This document shows positions 47,672 to 60,759 of a stretch of DNA of 64,000 nt, in pieces. How positions within the stretch are numbered: the stretch's first letter is position 1; every line of letters begins with the position of its first letter. Source of the stretch: Russula earlei (lineage: Eukaryota > Basidiomycota > Agaricomycetes > Russulales > Russulaceae); assembly GCA_025769875.1 (NCBI GenBank), contig JAGFNK010000067.1, positions 62,001 to 126,000 of the forward strand. The letters are read 5' to 3'. A program made the position numbers and the translations under genes. The notes under the pieces were generated by a model that saw only the letters and a list, made by a program, of their open reading frames with translations, made no database searches and had not been told where the DNA came from.

Positions 47672-50294
47672 TCAGTCAACCACGACGATATCGATGTCTT
47701 CGTCCATCCGTCCAGGTTGGTCCAACAAAACCAATCCGTCCTCTTCAAGACGCCTGGCTTTACTCGGAGAATGGTTGGGGAGAATGGTCGCTATTCGAGC
47801 ACGCTTCGTTGGTTGCGACTCGTCCACACCGTCTGGGACTGGCCGCTTCTGAGCGCGTTGAGGCGTTGATGATTGTGGTGAGGTTTCGGGAAGGATGGGC
47901 TTCACCCTTTTCGCTGGATTTGGGAGGGGACTGGGGAGTATCATGGCAGGGCCGTCGACTGGATGATTGGGCCTAACACATTACCGACAGTAGTTGAGCT
48001 TCAGTGAGCGAAAGAGTGACAAAGCGACTCACGGGAGAGCGCAGATGGCGAGAGTGATGGTTTCTAATTCGCCATCTTCGTCTGCTATGCTGAGAAATTT
48101 CCCCTTCGTCACATCGAGGCTCTCGAGCGTTCGATCAAGGTTGTCATCGAATTCCGGGTCGCTGAGCATGCGCTTATCTTCGTACGTACTGACCTCTCGA
48201 TCGGATCCGTTCAGGATGTTTTTAAGAACTTCAGAGAGGGTCACACGGGATGGGTCACAATGGAATACGGCATAGGCATCGCGGCAAATACCGCAATGGG
48301 GGTTTGGCAGCGAGAGCTTTATGGCGCTCAGAGGGGCGGATGGCTTGAATTGTGCGTGAATGTTGCGTAAGGAACCAAACGCGGCACGCAACAGGTGCAG
48401 AGCTTGTAGCACAATCAAACCGGAAATAATCGCATTGGTCGTTGCGATTGCAGGTATTATGTTTCCTGCCATTTCTAAAGATGTCCGTGTCCATGAACGT
48501 GCCAATGCCAAGACTGAGACGCTGTCGGTCGCACCTTTGACTTCCCAGCGGCTCTTGCCGGGAATTCCGTAAGCTGTAGAGCGCAGATTCGCCGCAGCGG
48601 TGACGAAATCTAGTGCATCGCCATCGTCCTTGTCAAATGATATGGTCTCCTCGTTGCCAGATTTGAGGCGCGCTGCAAGACGCTCCGAGCTTTGACCCGG
48701 TTACATAAGTGCATGAGTGAAGGGGAGGGAAAAGACCAACCTTGAGACAAACAGTACTAAATTCTCTTGAAGCGACAGGGAACGCTGGTCTTTCAACCCT
48801 TGACCAGACTTGGGTGCAGACCCTTTTGGAGTTGAGGTTGCGCCACGACCGTCATTGCTGGCAGCGTTTCCATTCAGATGCGCAGTGATGCTACAATCCC
48901 CGTTCGCAGGGCGTAGAACGACATCAGCGGAGAGGTCAACGGCGCTGACCGCCTGCCTGCGTAAGACAAACTGATTGCTTTGAATGAGGTCGAAGTCCAG
49001 AGGAACTGGTCTGTCTCGGAAGCGCCACATATCCTCCATAGAGAGGAGGTTGAGGATGTCGTTGTAGAACACCTAAAAGTAGGACAATAAGACTTCTCAG
49101 CTGCGCTGTGTAAGAATAAGCGCACCTTCTGAAACACGGCTCTCGCAGCGGAGAATCGACTTTCCTCTGAACGCAGCGCAGCTCGCACGGACTTGAATGC
49201 CTGAGCTTCCCTCCGCAGATTTGCAATCTCTTGTGCTGGGAGAAACGCGGGTCCAATGTCAACGTCCAAGGCAATGCGCGTCGAAAGGACGCAGAGGTGG
49301 CAGGACGGCTCACCGTTCTCACCCTGTGTTTCAGCCTCGTCCAGTTCATCTGTCGAATCCTCGTCTATGCCAAAAAGCTGCCTATCTCGTGTGAGTCCGG
49401 GCGAGCGCGCCACATTAGGTCGCTTGGGGAGGAGCGAAGGTTGGCAGGCTTACGGCATCAAGTAGCTTTTCGCCCAAACAATGCAGTGTATCGGCTGAGT
49501 CGGAGTAGATCGTATGGTGCATACCGGAAAGGTCTTTGGAGTCGGTTTAGGGACGCAATCAAAGCATTCGGTACGATCCTGCCAGCGCGAGATTGGGTCA
49601 CGGGCACGCCAGGTTTCATCCCAGGATGGACGGTGCATACCTTCAGCAAAGGTTGCACTTGTCCAAGGTAACCCGCTGTCCCAGACTCCACCAAAGGTAT
49701 ATTTCCGGCCATGCACATCTTATTCACGTGTCGTCGAGCATCTGATGGGCCAACGCGTGAGTATCCACTTGGAAAGCTCCGAAGTGCAACGCACCCAAGT
49801 TGTCTAACGCGTTCAAAACAATGTCAAAGCGTCGAAACCATTCCAAGTCAAATTGAGATTCCTTGATGTTTCCGTGAATGGGCGTGATGTGAACATTAGG
49901 GTTAAATGCGGACGCAGTGCGCGCAGCAACCTGGAGGAAACGCGTCGGCCGGGACTAGAAGATAGAGTGGCGAGGAAGAGCATACCAAAGCTTTACTCTG
50001 CTTCACGTCCTTTTTTCTGAATAAGAATTGACGGTTCAAGTTGGAAAGGTCGATGGTGTCGAGATCGAGCAAGGTGATGTGCCCGAATCCGGTAAGTACG
50101 GCATTCTTAACTGCAACAGCTCAATCGTCGGTCGTTAGGAAGAACGGGATAGCCATACGAAGTTCGCAACCGATTCCACCGGCTCCCACTATGAGGACCT
50201 TCATGTTGGGTAGTCGGTCGTGCAACTTGGGACCGAGGATAGCCCGAGCATGACGGCCTCGGGACTTGGGGGATGACAGTTTGGAAGGAGCCAT
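47672..50294 (-). CDS. UBA2: SUMO-activating enzyme subunit Uba2
   Basis: Catalytic half of the Aos1-Uba2 E1 that adenylates SUMO and carries it as a thioester. ATG at 50294, stop at 47672. Evidence: nucleotide-binding [33 protein letters not shown], the [20 protein letters not shown] segment, zinc-binding ECFDCVPKP, and the active-site region [20 protein letters not shown], where the first Cys is the thioester residue of the family. Then [34 protein letters not shown], zinc-ligand CGICRDAY and a basic, Ser/Pro-rich tail with KRAR and an acidic [10 protein letters not shown] end, probably holding the nuclear signal and a SUMO-interacting motif. About 8-10 short introns; several junctions were verified (LLK-DRTECF, ALDNL-DARRH). 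Confidence 0.93.
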
Positions 50295-50606
50295 GAGCCA
50301 CGGCTACAAGGATACACTCTGCCTGTCAGTGCCGTAGAGGATGATTGGAAGAGGGGAAGATGACAGGCGTCCAAGGCCTTTGGTTCGAAGTAAAGCGCTA
50401 GGCTGAGCAACTCGATTCGAGCTGTTCGAGCCGAGCCGAAGATGTCACGGCTCGCGTTTGGTCACACGGTGTTACATCAAATCATACATGCACGCAGGTC
50501 TGATACGAATGCACGCAGGTCTGATACGACTAATACACTTGGTGCTTACCGACCCATTTCAGCTTCGAAACTCGACGGCTCCCCTGCCAATTTCAGATAC
50601 TTCCTT

Positions 50607-51651
50607 CTAACTTGTGGCTAGGAAAACAGATTCCTTGACGAGGTAACTTACGCGTCTGTACATGATAAGTTCTTTGACCTTCACTCCATTACGGGATCGC
50701 GATGTGGCGTCTGACCGAATGGAACGGCCTCCCAACATTGGCGTTAAGGGCGGGTTGCACGTGCAACGACGACAGTGCTTGTGATTGGAAGATGTCATGG
50801 CACCATTTATGGCGACGCGAGGAAGGCGGGTGCGTGCAAATGAGACCGGAAACCGAGATGTGCCGTATCCGTCGAGCGGTCGCTCGATCAATTCGACCGA
50901 TTGTTCTGTAATGGTTGCCGGGGTAGGTGTATGATCATCATCTTGCCATGTATCCAATTCGTCCATTGCTCCAGAAGCCTGGCGATTCGAATCCAGCGGC
51001 AAGAAGCAGGGGCACCCCGAATCTGTCACGGATGCCGAAGGTGTGTCGACAATGCTTTGATTGTCCTGTTTGTCCCTTCGGTTCCCGGTCATTTTCATGT
51101 GCCTGTCCTTCGCGGCGGTCGACTTCGTCTGGTAGCCGTGCTTTCTCTGCCGATGACGAAGCAATGCACTTTTGTCAGATGTAGAGTAGTTACATGTTGA
51201 GTCATCGGGGCAGTGAAGCCGCTGTCCAGTGCTGCATGCGAAAATGAGCCGTAAGCGCGTGTCAAGGGTGATATTGAAATGAAGGAACTCTTTACACACT
51301 GCTTTCGAATGTGATTCCTAAGATTCGAACGCTGCATACTTCCATAATCGCAACCTGGTTCCGGACACCAATGCATCCTACAGACTCGGACGATGGTGAG
51401 CGGCGCAATTCGGACCTCGCTACATGACGTAGGCTTTCGTTCCTCACCATCGATCGGGTTTGGGGTCGTGAAGTCGTTTGTGTCGTGGCATGTCAGACTG
51501 GCGTGCGAGCCGCTTGCCACAGATGTCGCACGTCGCAAGTGAGCTGCCTCGCCTCGAAGACTGAACATGCCACACATCTGTTAGCAACAAAGTCCCTGCC
51601 AGTGGAGGCTGCCGTGCTTACCGTGGCTTTACGTGTCTTCTCTGGAAACAT
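50607..51651 (-). CDS. C2H2 zinc-finger protein, three fingers
   Basis: Exons: 51651-51622, 51560-51448, 51377-51296, 51221-50607; 279 aa, phase-consistent. Three zinc fingers occupy residues about 18-103: CDICGKRLARQSDMPRHKRLH (classical C2H2), CPEPGCDYGSMQRSNLRNHIRKQC and CPDDSTCNYSTSDKSALLRHRQRKHG. Finger 2 lacks a standard second His spacing, ending H-x4-C after splicing, so it may be a C2HC finger. A basic patch follows, then a Thr/Glu-rich acidic segment (LDTWQDDDHTPTP) that could be an activation domain. Probably a nuclear DNA-binding regulator; no target can be named. Confidence 0.75.
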
Positions 51652-52646
51652 ATGAAACAAGTGTCGTCTTGTTTAAGTTTCAAAAAAAAAAAAAAACAAA
51701 GAGCGAAGGAGCGAGGTAGTAAATAATCCACAGAAAGACGTTAACGAATGACTGAGCGCGGGTCGAGGAGAGGAGAGAGAGGGGAACCAGGGAAAAGAAA
51801 CCCTGGCAGTATCATATTTTATGTGTTTCGCCACTCCTCGGCATCGCATGCTTTTTGTCACTGAACGGGGTTTAAACCAAAAGCGAGAATGTCGGCTGAC
51901 CAAGAGGAGGGAGGGAGGGTTATTTACTGTCAGCAGGACACACGACGTGTATCAGTGCTGAGTTCCAAGAGGATGCTTTTTTACAAAGAAGGATAAGTCC
52001 GCCCGGGAGGTGTGTCTATTCCGGTGGCGCGGTGGCGCGCCGCGTGCCGGGTCAAAGCGGATGCATGCACTGCGGGAGACTCGGCGAAGCGAGCATCGAC
52101 AGTCACCAACATGCTACTATCCCACCCAAGAGCTAAGAATCGATCTCGAGCCGAATCCATCGCGATCTCATCGACCGCGGAGCAGAAGTGGGATTTCAGG
52201 TGTCTGTAGTGAAGGGCACGCATGATGGGTTTCATAGTTGATCATTAACTCGGATGCCAGTGTCAGCGCCGGGGATCGTACAATGATTCTCGCACAGATT
52301 TGGAAGGGGAATCGAAGTTTGAAGAATTTGGCCTTCAGAGTTTTTAACGTCCAAAGCCATCTTGCGCTCGAACGATAGAAGCACTCCGACAGAAGGGAGA
52401 CACGTAAGGCTCCCCACAATAACTTTTTACACATGATATAGGGACGTACCACCCTGACCGCCGGCTACCTGTTGGCAGGGGACAGTGTCACGTCTCAGGA
52501 AGAACAAACCGAGTGAAGCCACTTGATATTTCAAGAGTAGGTACCCATTGAATGGTCGCGATGATGAAACGGGCAAATCTGCATAACCATACCCCGCAAA
52601 CTAAAACAACCCCAGGTGTGATGCAGGCCCAGAGTCCCTCAGCCAC
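51652..52646. other. intergenic, no gene seen
   Basis: 1 kb between the C2H2 gene start and the GGA stop, both minus strand. Contains an A15 run at 51681-51695 and no supported ORF. Expected to hold the promoter of the zinc-finger gene and the 3' UTR of GGA. Confidence 0.45.
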
Positions 52647-54378
52647 TTAAAATAGCCCCGCAAGGTCCGCAAACGGATCTTTCCTTTGTGGCGTAGAGGC
52701 CTGCGAGATGGGTGGCAGGGGTGCGGCTTGAGGAGCTAAAGCCTGCTGCAGGGTATTTGTGGCGGTTAGTTTACTTGACGCAGATGCTCTTGCGGTCCCC
52801 AGCGGAGAGCTTGTGCCAGGCAATCCCCCACGTCCTAACCCTTGTTGCTGACTTTGAAGTGGCGGAGTACTCGGTAGTTTGATTTGACCGAATTGGGACT
52901 GGGGACGTGATGAGGGTGGTGATGTTCCGGGAGGTGAGGATGAAAATTGGGGAGAAATTGCATAGGTTTGGTGGTTGATGGAATTTGGCACTAGAGGAGA
53001 GATCCCAAAGCCGCCAGAGGGCGCCGCTACTGGAGGGGACGTTGCAGGGATAGAGGTCGAAGACTCGAAGAGGCCTGCGAGGTCGTCCCCTGGCTTGCTA
53101 ATCGACCCAGCACCACTGCTTGAACCTAGCTGCGGTGGGGCATCATCGAAATCTATGAGAGAATTTGGTTCGTTTTTACCCAGAAGTTCCTCCGGAATCG
53201 AAGCAGGGGGCGTCTCGCCTCGTTTAAATGCCTCGTACCGTGCAAGAACGCTGTTGATCTGGTCATTCGTTTGAAGATACGTATCTGAAAGCGAAGTATC
53301 AGCGACATTCATCGAAAAGAAATACGCTAATACCAAGTGACTCTGGATCGTCCGACTCTGCGTCAGAGATCCACTTCTGGATCTTTGGTCTCGAGTTGAG
53401 TAAGATCGTGGCAACTTGCTAGAGGTCACACTCAGCTCTCATACAAAAACGTTGGATCAAAGGCCCATACATCATAAACATCTCCCTTGGCAAAGGTTTC
53501 CCCACGCTCAGTATCCACGTTATCGAGGATCTCATGTAGTAGGATGACCTTCTGCTCTAATTTATTCAGTTCGGACAGCGCCTGGGAGCGATAATCTGGC
53601 TTGGCTTCCGGATTCGCCCCCGCCAAGGATTTCATGAGTTCCTGCGCAGCAGCGAGGTCCCGTGGGGTGCCTCTTCGAATGAGCTCCTGGAGCTTGGCTG
53701 ATTGTGCTTCCCGATCCTCGCTCTCGAGCTCCTCTGCTGACTTGAGGTTCTGAGGGAAAGAGTAAGGGTAGTGTATGCCGGTGCTTGGACGGGGACGTAC
53801 AGATACAGACGTAGTTGGAACGGACGGAGTCCGGGGGATGTCACGAAAGCGATAGCCTTTGAACGACAGCAAGCGATGCATATCGCGGATGTTTCCCAGG
53901 TCATCTCGCCAACGTGATTCTGCGCAGATCCCCTCCTTCCAGCCGTGAATAAGCTCGAGGACGCGGGACATGACAGGGCCCGGGAAAGGCGGTGGGCGTT
54001 CCGGGAATCGTCGGACGAGCTCGTTGAGGAACTCTTTTGTGGAGATCTGAAGGTGGAACGGATATCCGCACATTTGGACAAGGGTATCGAGCAATCCGAG
54101 GGCGAGGAGCGACACATGCGGATTGCGGTGATTTACGGCTTGTACAATAAGCATCGCAGCCTCTCGCGGACTGGGCGGGCGCCGACAAGAGTAAGCTTTA
54201 ACCATTGGAGACATAAGGAGGAAGATATTTACGTATTGGCCTTCTTGCTGTTGATATGCTCTGCAATTTCGATGTGGAGGGCATAGTTATTGTCTGGCTG
54301 AGCGGCGGTGGTGGCACGAGTGATGAGAAACTCGAGCTGAGAAGCTCTCGGCCAGTTTCCCGGAGGGTTGTTCCACAT
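52647..54378 (-). CDS. GGA2: GGA-type VHS-GAT clathrin adaptor, ear domain not seen
   Basis: Arf-dependent adaptor that sorts cargo from trans-Golgi to endosome. Exons: 54378-54233, 54170-53471, 53418-53334, 53284-52647; 522 aa, phases consistent. VHS domain, residues about 10-145: LEFLITRATTA, INHRNPHVSLLALGLLDTLV-type helix (VNHRNPHVS here), CGYPFHLQISTKEFLNELVRR. Linker, then GAT domain about 190-320: DLAAAQELMKSLAG, ALSELNKLEQKVILLHEIL, TNDQINSVLARYEAFKRG. The rest is an acidic and Ser/Pro/Gln-rich hinge with clathrin-box-like LIDFDD, ending DPFADLAGLF. I see no C-terminal GAE ear, which yeast Gga proteins have, so either it is absent or too divergent to notice. Confidence 0.88.
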
Positions 54379-55460
54379 GGTGCAGGATATGGATGGTGAA
54401 TGTGGCGAAGATGTGTTTTGAATGGTCGACATCCGAGCCTTTCGGATGCAGCGGGCGGCGAAGAGGAGTGATGATGCTTTTGGCGTGCGCGCGCCAAAAA
54501 AAGCACAAGCGTGTGAACCTTCGCCTATCTACAGCAGCGAGCGTACTTCTTCAAGCTTCAATCACGATGCAATCGGGCCAAGTACTCGATAGGCTGATTA
54601 CACTCCACAAGCTTTCCCAGCATTGCTCCTTGGCCCTCTTTCCCAGCAAAGTATATTCGGTACCGTCATTCTCGGCACCTACTATACTGGTCAGATCACT
54701 TCCCATAATTCCCCAAGCCACTTTCCTTGATCCAGCCGACGAGCTATCTGTTTGGTCTTTCTACCCCGAGACTTTACTCATCACCCCTTCGCTATTCATT
54801 TTGACAATCCTACCTAGCTACTGCAGAGTTGTCCATCGGGATTGGTCTGGCACTGGTGAAGTGAATTCGCGCTCATCCTTGTTCCAGCGTGCTCGTTAGC
54901 GACGCCCTGGTTTTCGTTGTCTATCCGTTCAATCATGAAACTTGGTAAGCTTTCGTGGGGGACATCACATCCTGAAGTTACGCAATCACGGGCGACCGTA
55001 GCAGTACATTTTGAGAAAAAAAAGGGGGGGCGAATTCATGGACAATGCGGTAGCCTCGGAGCCTCGGATGCTCGTGTACGAACCCTGACCAGGCAACCAG
55101 ACAGGTTCTCATACTGGTCTTATTCCTGCCACTGCACACTTGAACAGTTTGTGGATGGTCACGGATTGGAGCTACGGGATCGTGTCCGCTGTCAAGACCG
55201 CTTCCAGTTGGAGCAGCAGATACCGACGATGGTTCTTCGCAGGTACAGTATTCGGTGTCCCAGATCGTTGATTGTCGTGTGGAGAAATTGTCTTTTCCCA
55301 GAGACGAGCTTGTTATCCGGACTCCCAATAGCCAAGCACGTTGGAGAAACCGACTCTGGGGAAGTCAAGCATTCAAGGAAGTACGACCATGGCCCAGATT
55401 TGACCACTTGGTCAAGTAGCGAAATTCCTCGCGTGGAGTCGGAGAGAATTCTCATATAGG
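54379..55460. other. spacer left of transposon block
   Basis: About 1.1 kb between the GGA start and the CpG-depleted transposon region. Plus-strand frames at 54567-54899 and 54917-55459 have no recognised domain. CpG content is normal here and falls abruptly at about 55460, which I take as the edge of old repeat DNA. A gene truncated by the insertion is possible but not shown. Confidence 0.4.
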
Positions 55461-56537
55461 GCATGGTAACCTGCATTCTGAGTTGACATACCTCAGGTCA
55501 TTCACACTCTGCCACCTAATCAAACTCTTTCTAAATGACCCCTTCATCACATCTCTCCCCCTTGGGACAAACCCTGCCATGGCTGTGCCCACCAAAGAGC
55601 TAAATACACTCCAGATAAGGCTTACCAGTTTGGAGTCCACACTTACCCACCTGGTGAAAGCCACAACTAATGCTAGAAAGGATATCCACACCCTCACTTA
55701 AAAACCCTTCCCTGTCCCTAAGGTCAAAGGTGCCAAACTTTTCACCTCCAGTCCTATGCCCACTTACACAGTAAAGGCTGCCTCACCTCTATGCCATAGC
55801 ATGGTGTTTGAGGCTGCTGCCCTTTCCTAGCCAGATGATAGGGTCATTCAAAGTTCTCCTTATTTGCCACTCATTTGGTTACTTATTGGTTTACTTATTT
55901 TGCCACCTTATTTGATAAGTACAACAAGAAGGAGAGCAACAAGTGATGGAAATAAGGATAATGAACTTCCTTGACCATTATTATTATTTGCCCACTCATT
56001 GGCTCACTTCTTGCCTTCCTTAACAGCCACTTATTTTCAAGTTCAAACTCTGGTTGAATCTCACTGAGTGATTCACATGACTTGTACTTGTGCACATGCA
56101 CCTCCCACATGTCCTCCTTTGTTCATCCCCCCCTCCTCTGCATGGTGACTCCAGGCAAAACCCACAAGAATACACTGCTGTGAGCCTCTGCTTGCAGGGT
56201 TGCAATGGGCCATTTCTGGACCACAATGACTGCACCTAATGCCACCACCTCACCCTACACTGCCACTGCAAGCAGAGGCTTGCAGGGTGGCAATGGGTCC
56301 TGTTTTTGGATGACAATGACAATGCAACAACATGGCACCACCACACTACTGTGCTGCCATGTCACAGCACCACCAGCCTGCCTGCAAGCCACTGCTCACA
56401 GGGGTAGATGGGCTCTCACCTCATCCCTACACCAGTTCTTGCCTCATCCATGTCACCTGTCATCACCTTCATGTTGCCTGCTCCCATCATGCCTGTGGTT
56501 CCTGCACATCCAGACATCACCACTCTTGCCCTCCCTG
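55461..56537 (+). mobile_element. decayed retroelement fragment, ORF1/gag-like
   Basis: Almost no CpG dinucleotides. A plus-strand remnant begins around 55578 with AMAVPTKELNTLQIRLTSLE, a short coiled-coil-like segment, followed after stops by YTVKAASPL and MVFEAAAL. This resembles the N-terminal ORF of fungal non-LTR elements or a gag, interrupted by TGA/TAG/TAA codons. The remainder to 56537 has only low-complexity, CA/TG-rich sequence. Confidence 0.45.
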
Positions 56538-57070
56538 TGTCAAGCAAGACACATACTGCTGATCACTAAAGACTCAGGGGGAGGTGGGTAAAGGTCAGAA
56601 TAGTTGAATAGTGGCATAGATTGCATTGAACAGGAGGACAAGCCAAACAATGAGGAGATACCAGATGGGGACTGGTATGTGTTGCAAGAGACAAAGGTGA
56701 AGTTTAGAGGCCAGTGTAGTGAGGGGGCTTTAAACAAGGCAGCCATTGAAGAGTACCTTGAAGACAAGAGGAGACTTTAAACAAAGTGGTTGCTGAGGCA
56801 TACTTTGGAAGGAGAGTATCACAAATGGACAGTCTGATGACTGCCATGCTACATTGGGGCTTATATACTGTGTACAGGGTTGATTACAAACTACAGGGAA
56901 TATTCTAGACTCTTTGGTGCCATCCAATAGGGTTGCAAAGGCATAAACTTGCTTGCATCAGATTTAGGGCTGACTGAGCACATTACTGATCATTGTTGAG
57001 CAATGACATCATAATGATGTCACTGTGGAGTGCTTGGTGAGCAGATGAGGTCAGTGTGGAGCCACTCAGT
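56538..57070 (-). mobile_element. truncated LTR fragment, copy 1 (oldest)
   Basis: Homologous to the solo LTR at 60765-61591 and, inverted, to the LTR starting at 63320. It starts TGTCAAG at 56538 (with a 4-bp duplication, TGTCAAGCAAGACACA), shares ACTGCTGATCACTAA, ACAAATGGACAGTCTGA and CTATTGGATGG-type blocks, and similarity ends near 57070, so roughly the last 290 bp of the LTR are missing. Nearly free of CpG, hence the most mutated copy. Confidence 0.75.
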
Positions 57071-58580
57071 CTGTTAGGACTCACTGTTGAACAATCCAGT
57101 TCAAGAGTGAGATAAGAGCTTGGAGATGAGTCAACTAAGTTCTAGGACAAAGTTGGTGAGGAGCATGGTCCAAACAAGTAACAAGTACCAGAGAGGAACT
57201 GGTACTGGTTGTGAGAGATGATCATGGAAGGAGAGAGCCAGAGTGTACTAGATAAGGTGGTCCTAAAGGAGTACCTTCGGTAGTGGAGTGCCACAAATTA
57301 AATGGACAGTCTGAAGACTGTCTGCTACTTTATTGAGTGCTTATATACTACGAGGGAACTGCTAAATAGGGAACAAGTCATAACCATGTTATCAAGCACA
57401 CTTGTTGGATTAGTAAGAAGTCAGAGTATGCTTACTGAGCATGCTCAGTCATGCTCAGTAAGCTGCTGAGTAAGAAGGCTCATTTGATGAGTAAGAGCCT
57501 TTTAGTGTCCATGTGTTTATAGCTTAGTACACATGCCAAGCACCTAATTGTTACTGAGTGGTTTGGGGTCCGGAAGATGCCAGAACACCTGAACTATGGA
57601 CTGCACTGTTTGCGTCATGCATGTGTCAGATCTTGACCATTTATGTCTGATGATATCACGTTTGGAATGCATTGATTGTATCATTCTGAAGATGTACTAA
57701 CAAAGCAATGAATAGCATTGCTTCTGTTCCAGATGTTCCTGTACTGCCACATATGTCGCTTCCTTGATTAGGAAAGTACTTATGACACTGAGATTGCTAC
57801 TAGGGAAGCACTTAATGCTTCCAGCACCGAGATCGTTTACATAGAAGCAACCTCGCTTCTATGAGCCACCTTTTGCTTCTATAGCACCAACCAGTACTAC
57901 AGTAGCATGAACCTTATCACTGTAGGGCTATATAAAGCCCCCAGTCTGTAGCAGTTGAGCCCTAAGCTTGACTTAGTTTGCCAATCCCAAACAGTTGACT
58001 CCTACCCCGTCTGCAGAGCCCCTCTCATCTTGTTGCCATACTCCAGAAGGATCTAACACTCCTTCCCCTCCATAAGTATTGCTTGCTTGACTCAAGCATA
58101 TCTGCATTGGTAGGACGCATTCATAGATGTGACCATTGATCTTATTTAAGGCACTTTGGAGCCTTAACACTAATTCATTTACTGTTAGTTAGTTTAGGGC
58201 TGGTCATCTGAGGACTTGTAGTTTGGTTCAGGGAATAGAGTTGTCCATAAGCCCCTTATATAGTTCTATTAGGGTCCTTAGAGTTGACCCTAATACTTCT
58301 ATTAAGGTCCTTAGTATTGCCTTATAGTTCATCCTAAGGTTATTAGAGTTAGTCTAATAACACGTTGTAGGGCCTATAGTAACTTTGTTAGTGCCTCTTG
58401 TAGAGCACTTTGGGTCATCCTAAAGGGTCTTTAGGGAGGCTATAATACTGTCCTATATTGCTAAAAGGGTTGCCACTAAGTAGGGCTTGCTGATGTCAAT
58501 TGTGCTGAGAATTGCTTGTGTGACAATGCATGTGTGATATTGTGGACACCTCTACTCACCCCTTTTGTCTGTGTGAACAG
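57071..58580. mobile_element. other LTR-like and repeat remnants
   Basis: CpG-poor DNA without coding potential. 57170-57380 shares short blocks with the neighbouring LTR family (GAATTAAATGGACAGTCTG-like, GAGTGCTTATATACT), suggesting a related, diverged LTR. A perfect 16-bp palindrome ACTGAGCATGCTCAGT sits at 57434-57449. A TATA-like element inside GGGCTATATAAAGCCC lies at 57925-57940. The stretch 58265-58340 is built of repeated CCTTAG/TATTA units and contains the inverted repeat TATTAGGGTC...GACCCTAATA. The 5' leader of the adjacent Ty3/gypsy relic probably lies here but could not be delimited. Confidence 0.45.
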
Positions 58581-60759
58581 GGTGGCATCATAGGGGCTGG
58601 GTTTCCTCTAATAATGGAGGGTCCTTCAAGGGCCCTCTCTGGGAAATGGTTCATAACAAAGGCCACCTTTAGCAAATTTGATGTCAGAGCTGGCTACAAT
58701 AACATCCTGATTCACCCAGAAGACCAACACAAGGGGGCTTTCAAAACCCAATTTGGCATGTTCATTCCTATGGTAATGGGCTTTGGTTTCACCAATGCCC
58801 TGGCAGCCTTCCAACAAGCAATAAACCACACCCTCTGACCCTGGCTCCTCAAATACCCTGAAAACACCTGTAACTATCTAGACAATGTGGCAATAGCCAC
58901 AAGACTAGGAGAAGAGCACCTTCACTGACAAATCACACACAAATTCCTCAACCTTCTTGAAAGAGATTCTTACTTCTTGAAGGCATCCAAATGTGCCTTT
59001 GAACAAAGAGAAATTGACTTCTTGGGCTTCCAGATCAACCAAGGGACCCTCAAGATCAACCCAGTCAAAATGGATGGCCTCAAAAACTGGCCAGGACCCC
59101 CCAACAATCTGAAACAAGTACAACAAATCATGAGCACACTCAACTACCAATGACCATTCATCCAGGACTTCACCAAAATAGCTCACTCCATCTTTTTCAC
59201 AATCAAGAAGGGAACTCCCTTCTCTTGGACCCCAGAAGCAATTGTTGCCCTGGAAACTCTGATATTGGCAATTTGCAATGACCCTGAACTCTACACTGCC
59301 AACCCTGACCTCCCAGATGAATTAGAAACTGATGCCTCACAGTTTGCCACTGGAGTAATACTATTCCAAAAGGACTCAAGGGGAAAAAGGAAAATGATCA
59401 GTAACATGTCACATGCATTCATTGAAGCAGAAAGGAACTACCCAGTCTAGGACAGGGAATTCCTGGCCCTGATTCTCATGCTCCAACATTGGCGGTACTT
59501 ACTGGTTGGGACTAAGCACCCTATCAAAATCTTCACAGACCATGCCAACCTTGCCCACTACTGACTCCCCCACAAAATCAACCAAAGAATTGCAGGATAC
59601 ATTTCCACACTTGCAGACTACCACTTGGAAATCCACCACAAACCAGGAGTCTCTAACCAAGCAGATGCCCTCTCACAATGATCATATCACAATGATGGGT
59701 TTGGAGATAACCAAGATATCATGGCACTCCCTGATAAACTCTTTATCCACACACTCCACACCAAAGACCTCTACACCCAAGTTCTAACAGAACAAAAGAA
59801 CCGACAATCAGATCTACTTATGTGGAAGATCAAACACAACCTCCAGGAAGAAGACTGTGTGCTATTCAAGGATGGAAGATTGGTTGTGCCATACCAAGAA
59901 CCCCTTTTATGCAAAATCTACACACCTACCATGACAGCATTCTTGGTGGACATACAGGAAATGCCTGGACCCTATACTCAATTCAAGAATCCTTCTGGTG
60001 GCCTAAAATGGGCTACTTCATCTGAGACTACATCCAAGGATGTGCCACCTTTCAAGCCAACAAATCTTCCATGCATCCCACTCATCCCCCAATTCACCCA
60101 ATTCCCCCTGAATTCCAGAAGCCCTTCCAAGCCTTAGCCATTGACTGGATCATTGTCCTTCCCCTATCAGAAGGGTATGACACCATCATGACCATCACTG
60201 ACCATGACTCTACCAAGGTGGCAATATTCATACCATGCCATAAAAACATGGGAACTCTAGAAATGGCTAAATTATTCTTATAACATGCCTTCCCATGGAC
60301 TGGAGCCCCCTTCAAAATCATCTCTGACCATGACTCTCATTTCACTTCCAAACTGTTTCAAGAAGTCTCCTGAATCCTTGGAATCAACCAAAACCTGAGT
60401 ACAGCCTATCACCCTCAAACTGATGGACAGTCAGAAAGAACCAACCAGACTTTAGAAATGTATCTCCACATCTACACTGGAGAGAAACAAGAAGAATGGG
60501 CACACTGGCTTCCCATAGCTCAGTACCATTTCAATGCTCACAAATCCATGACCACCAAACAAACCCCCTATGAACTTCTCATAGGCTTTAACCCACAAGG
60601 ACTGGGCACCCAACTAAGATCCAAATTCCCAGGGATCCAAGAATGACTCCAGGCCCTGAAAGATATGTGGGAATTGGCTCAGGAAGCAATGAAAAAGGCA
60701 CAAGACAATTGGGTAAAAGAAACCAAGTTTAAGGGTTTCAAAGAAGTACCAAAGGTTTG

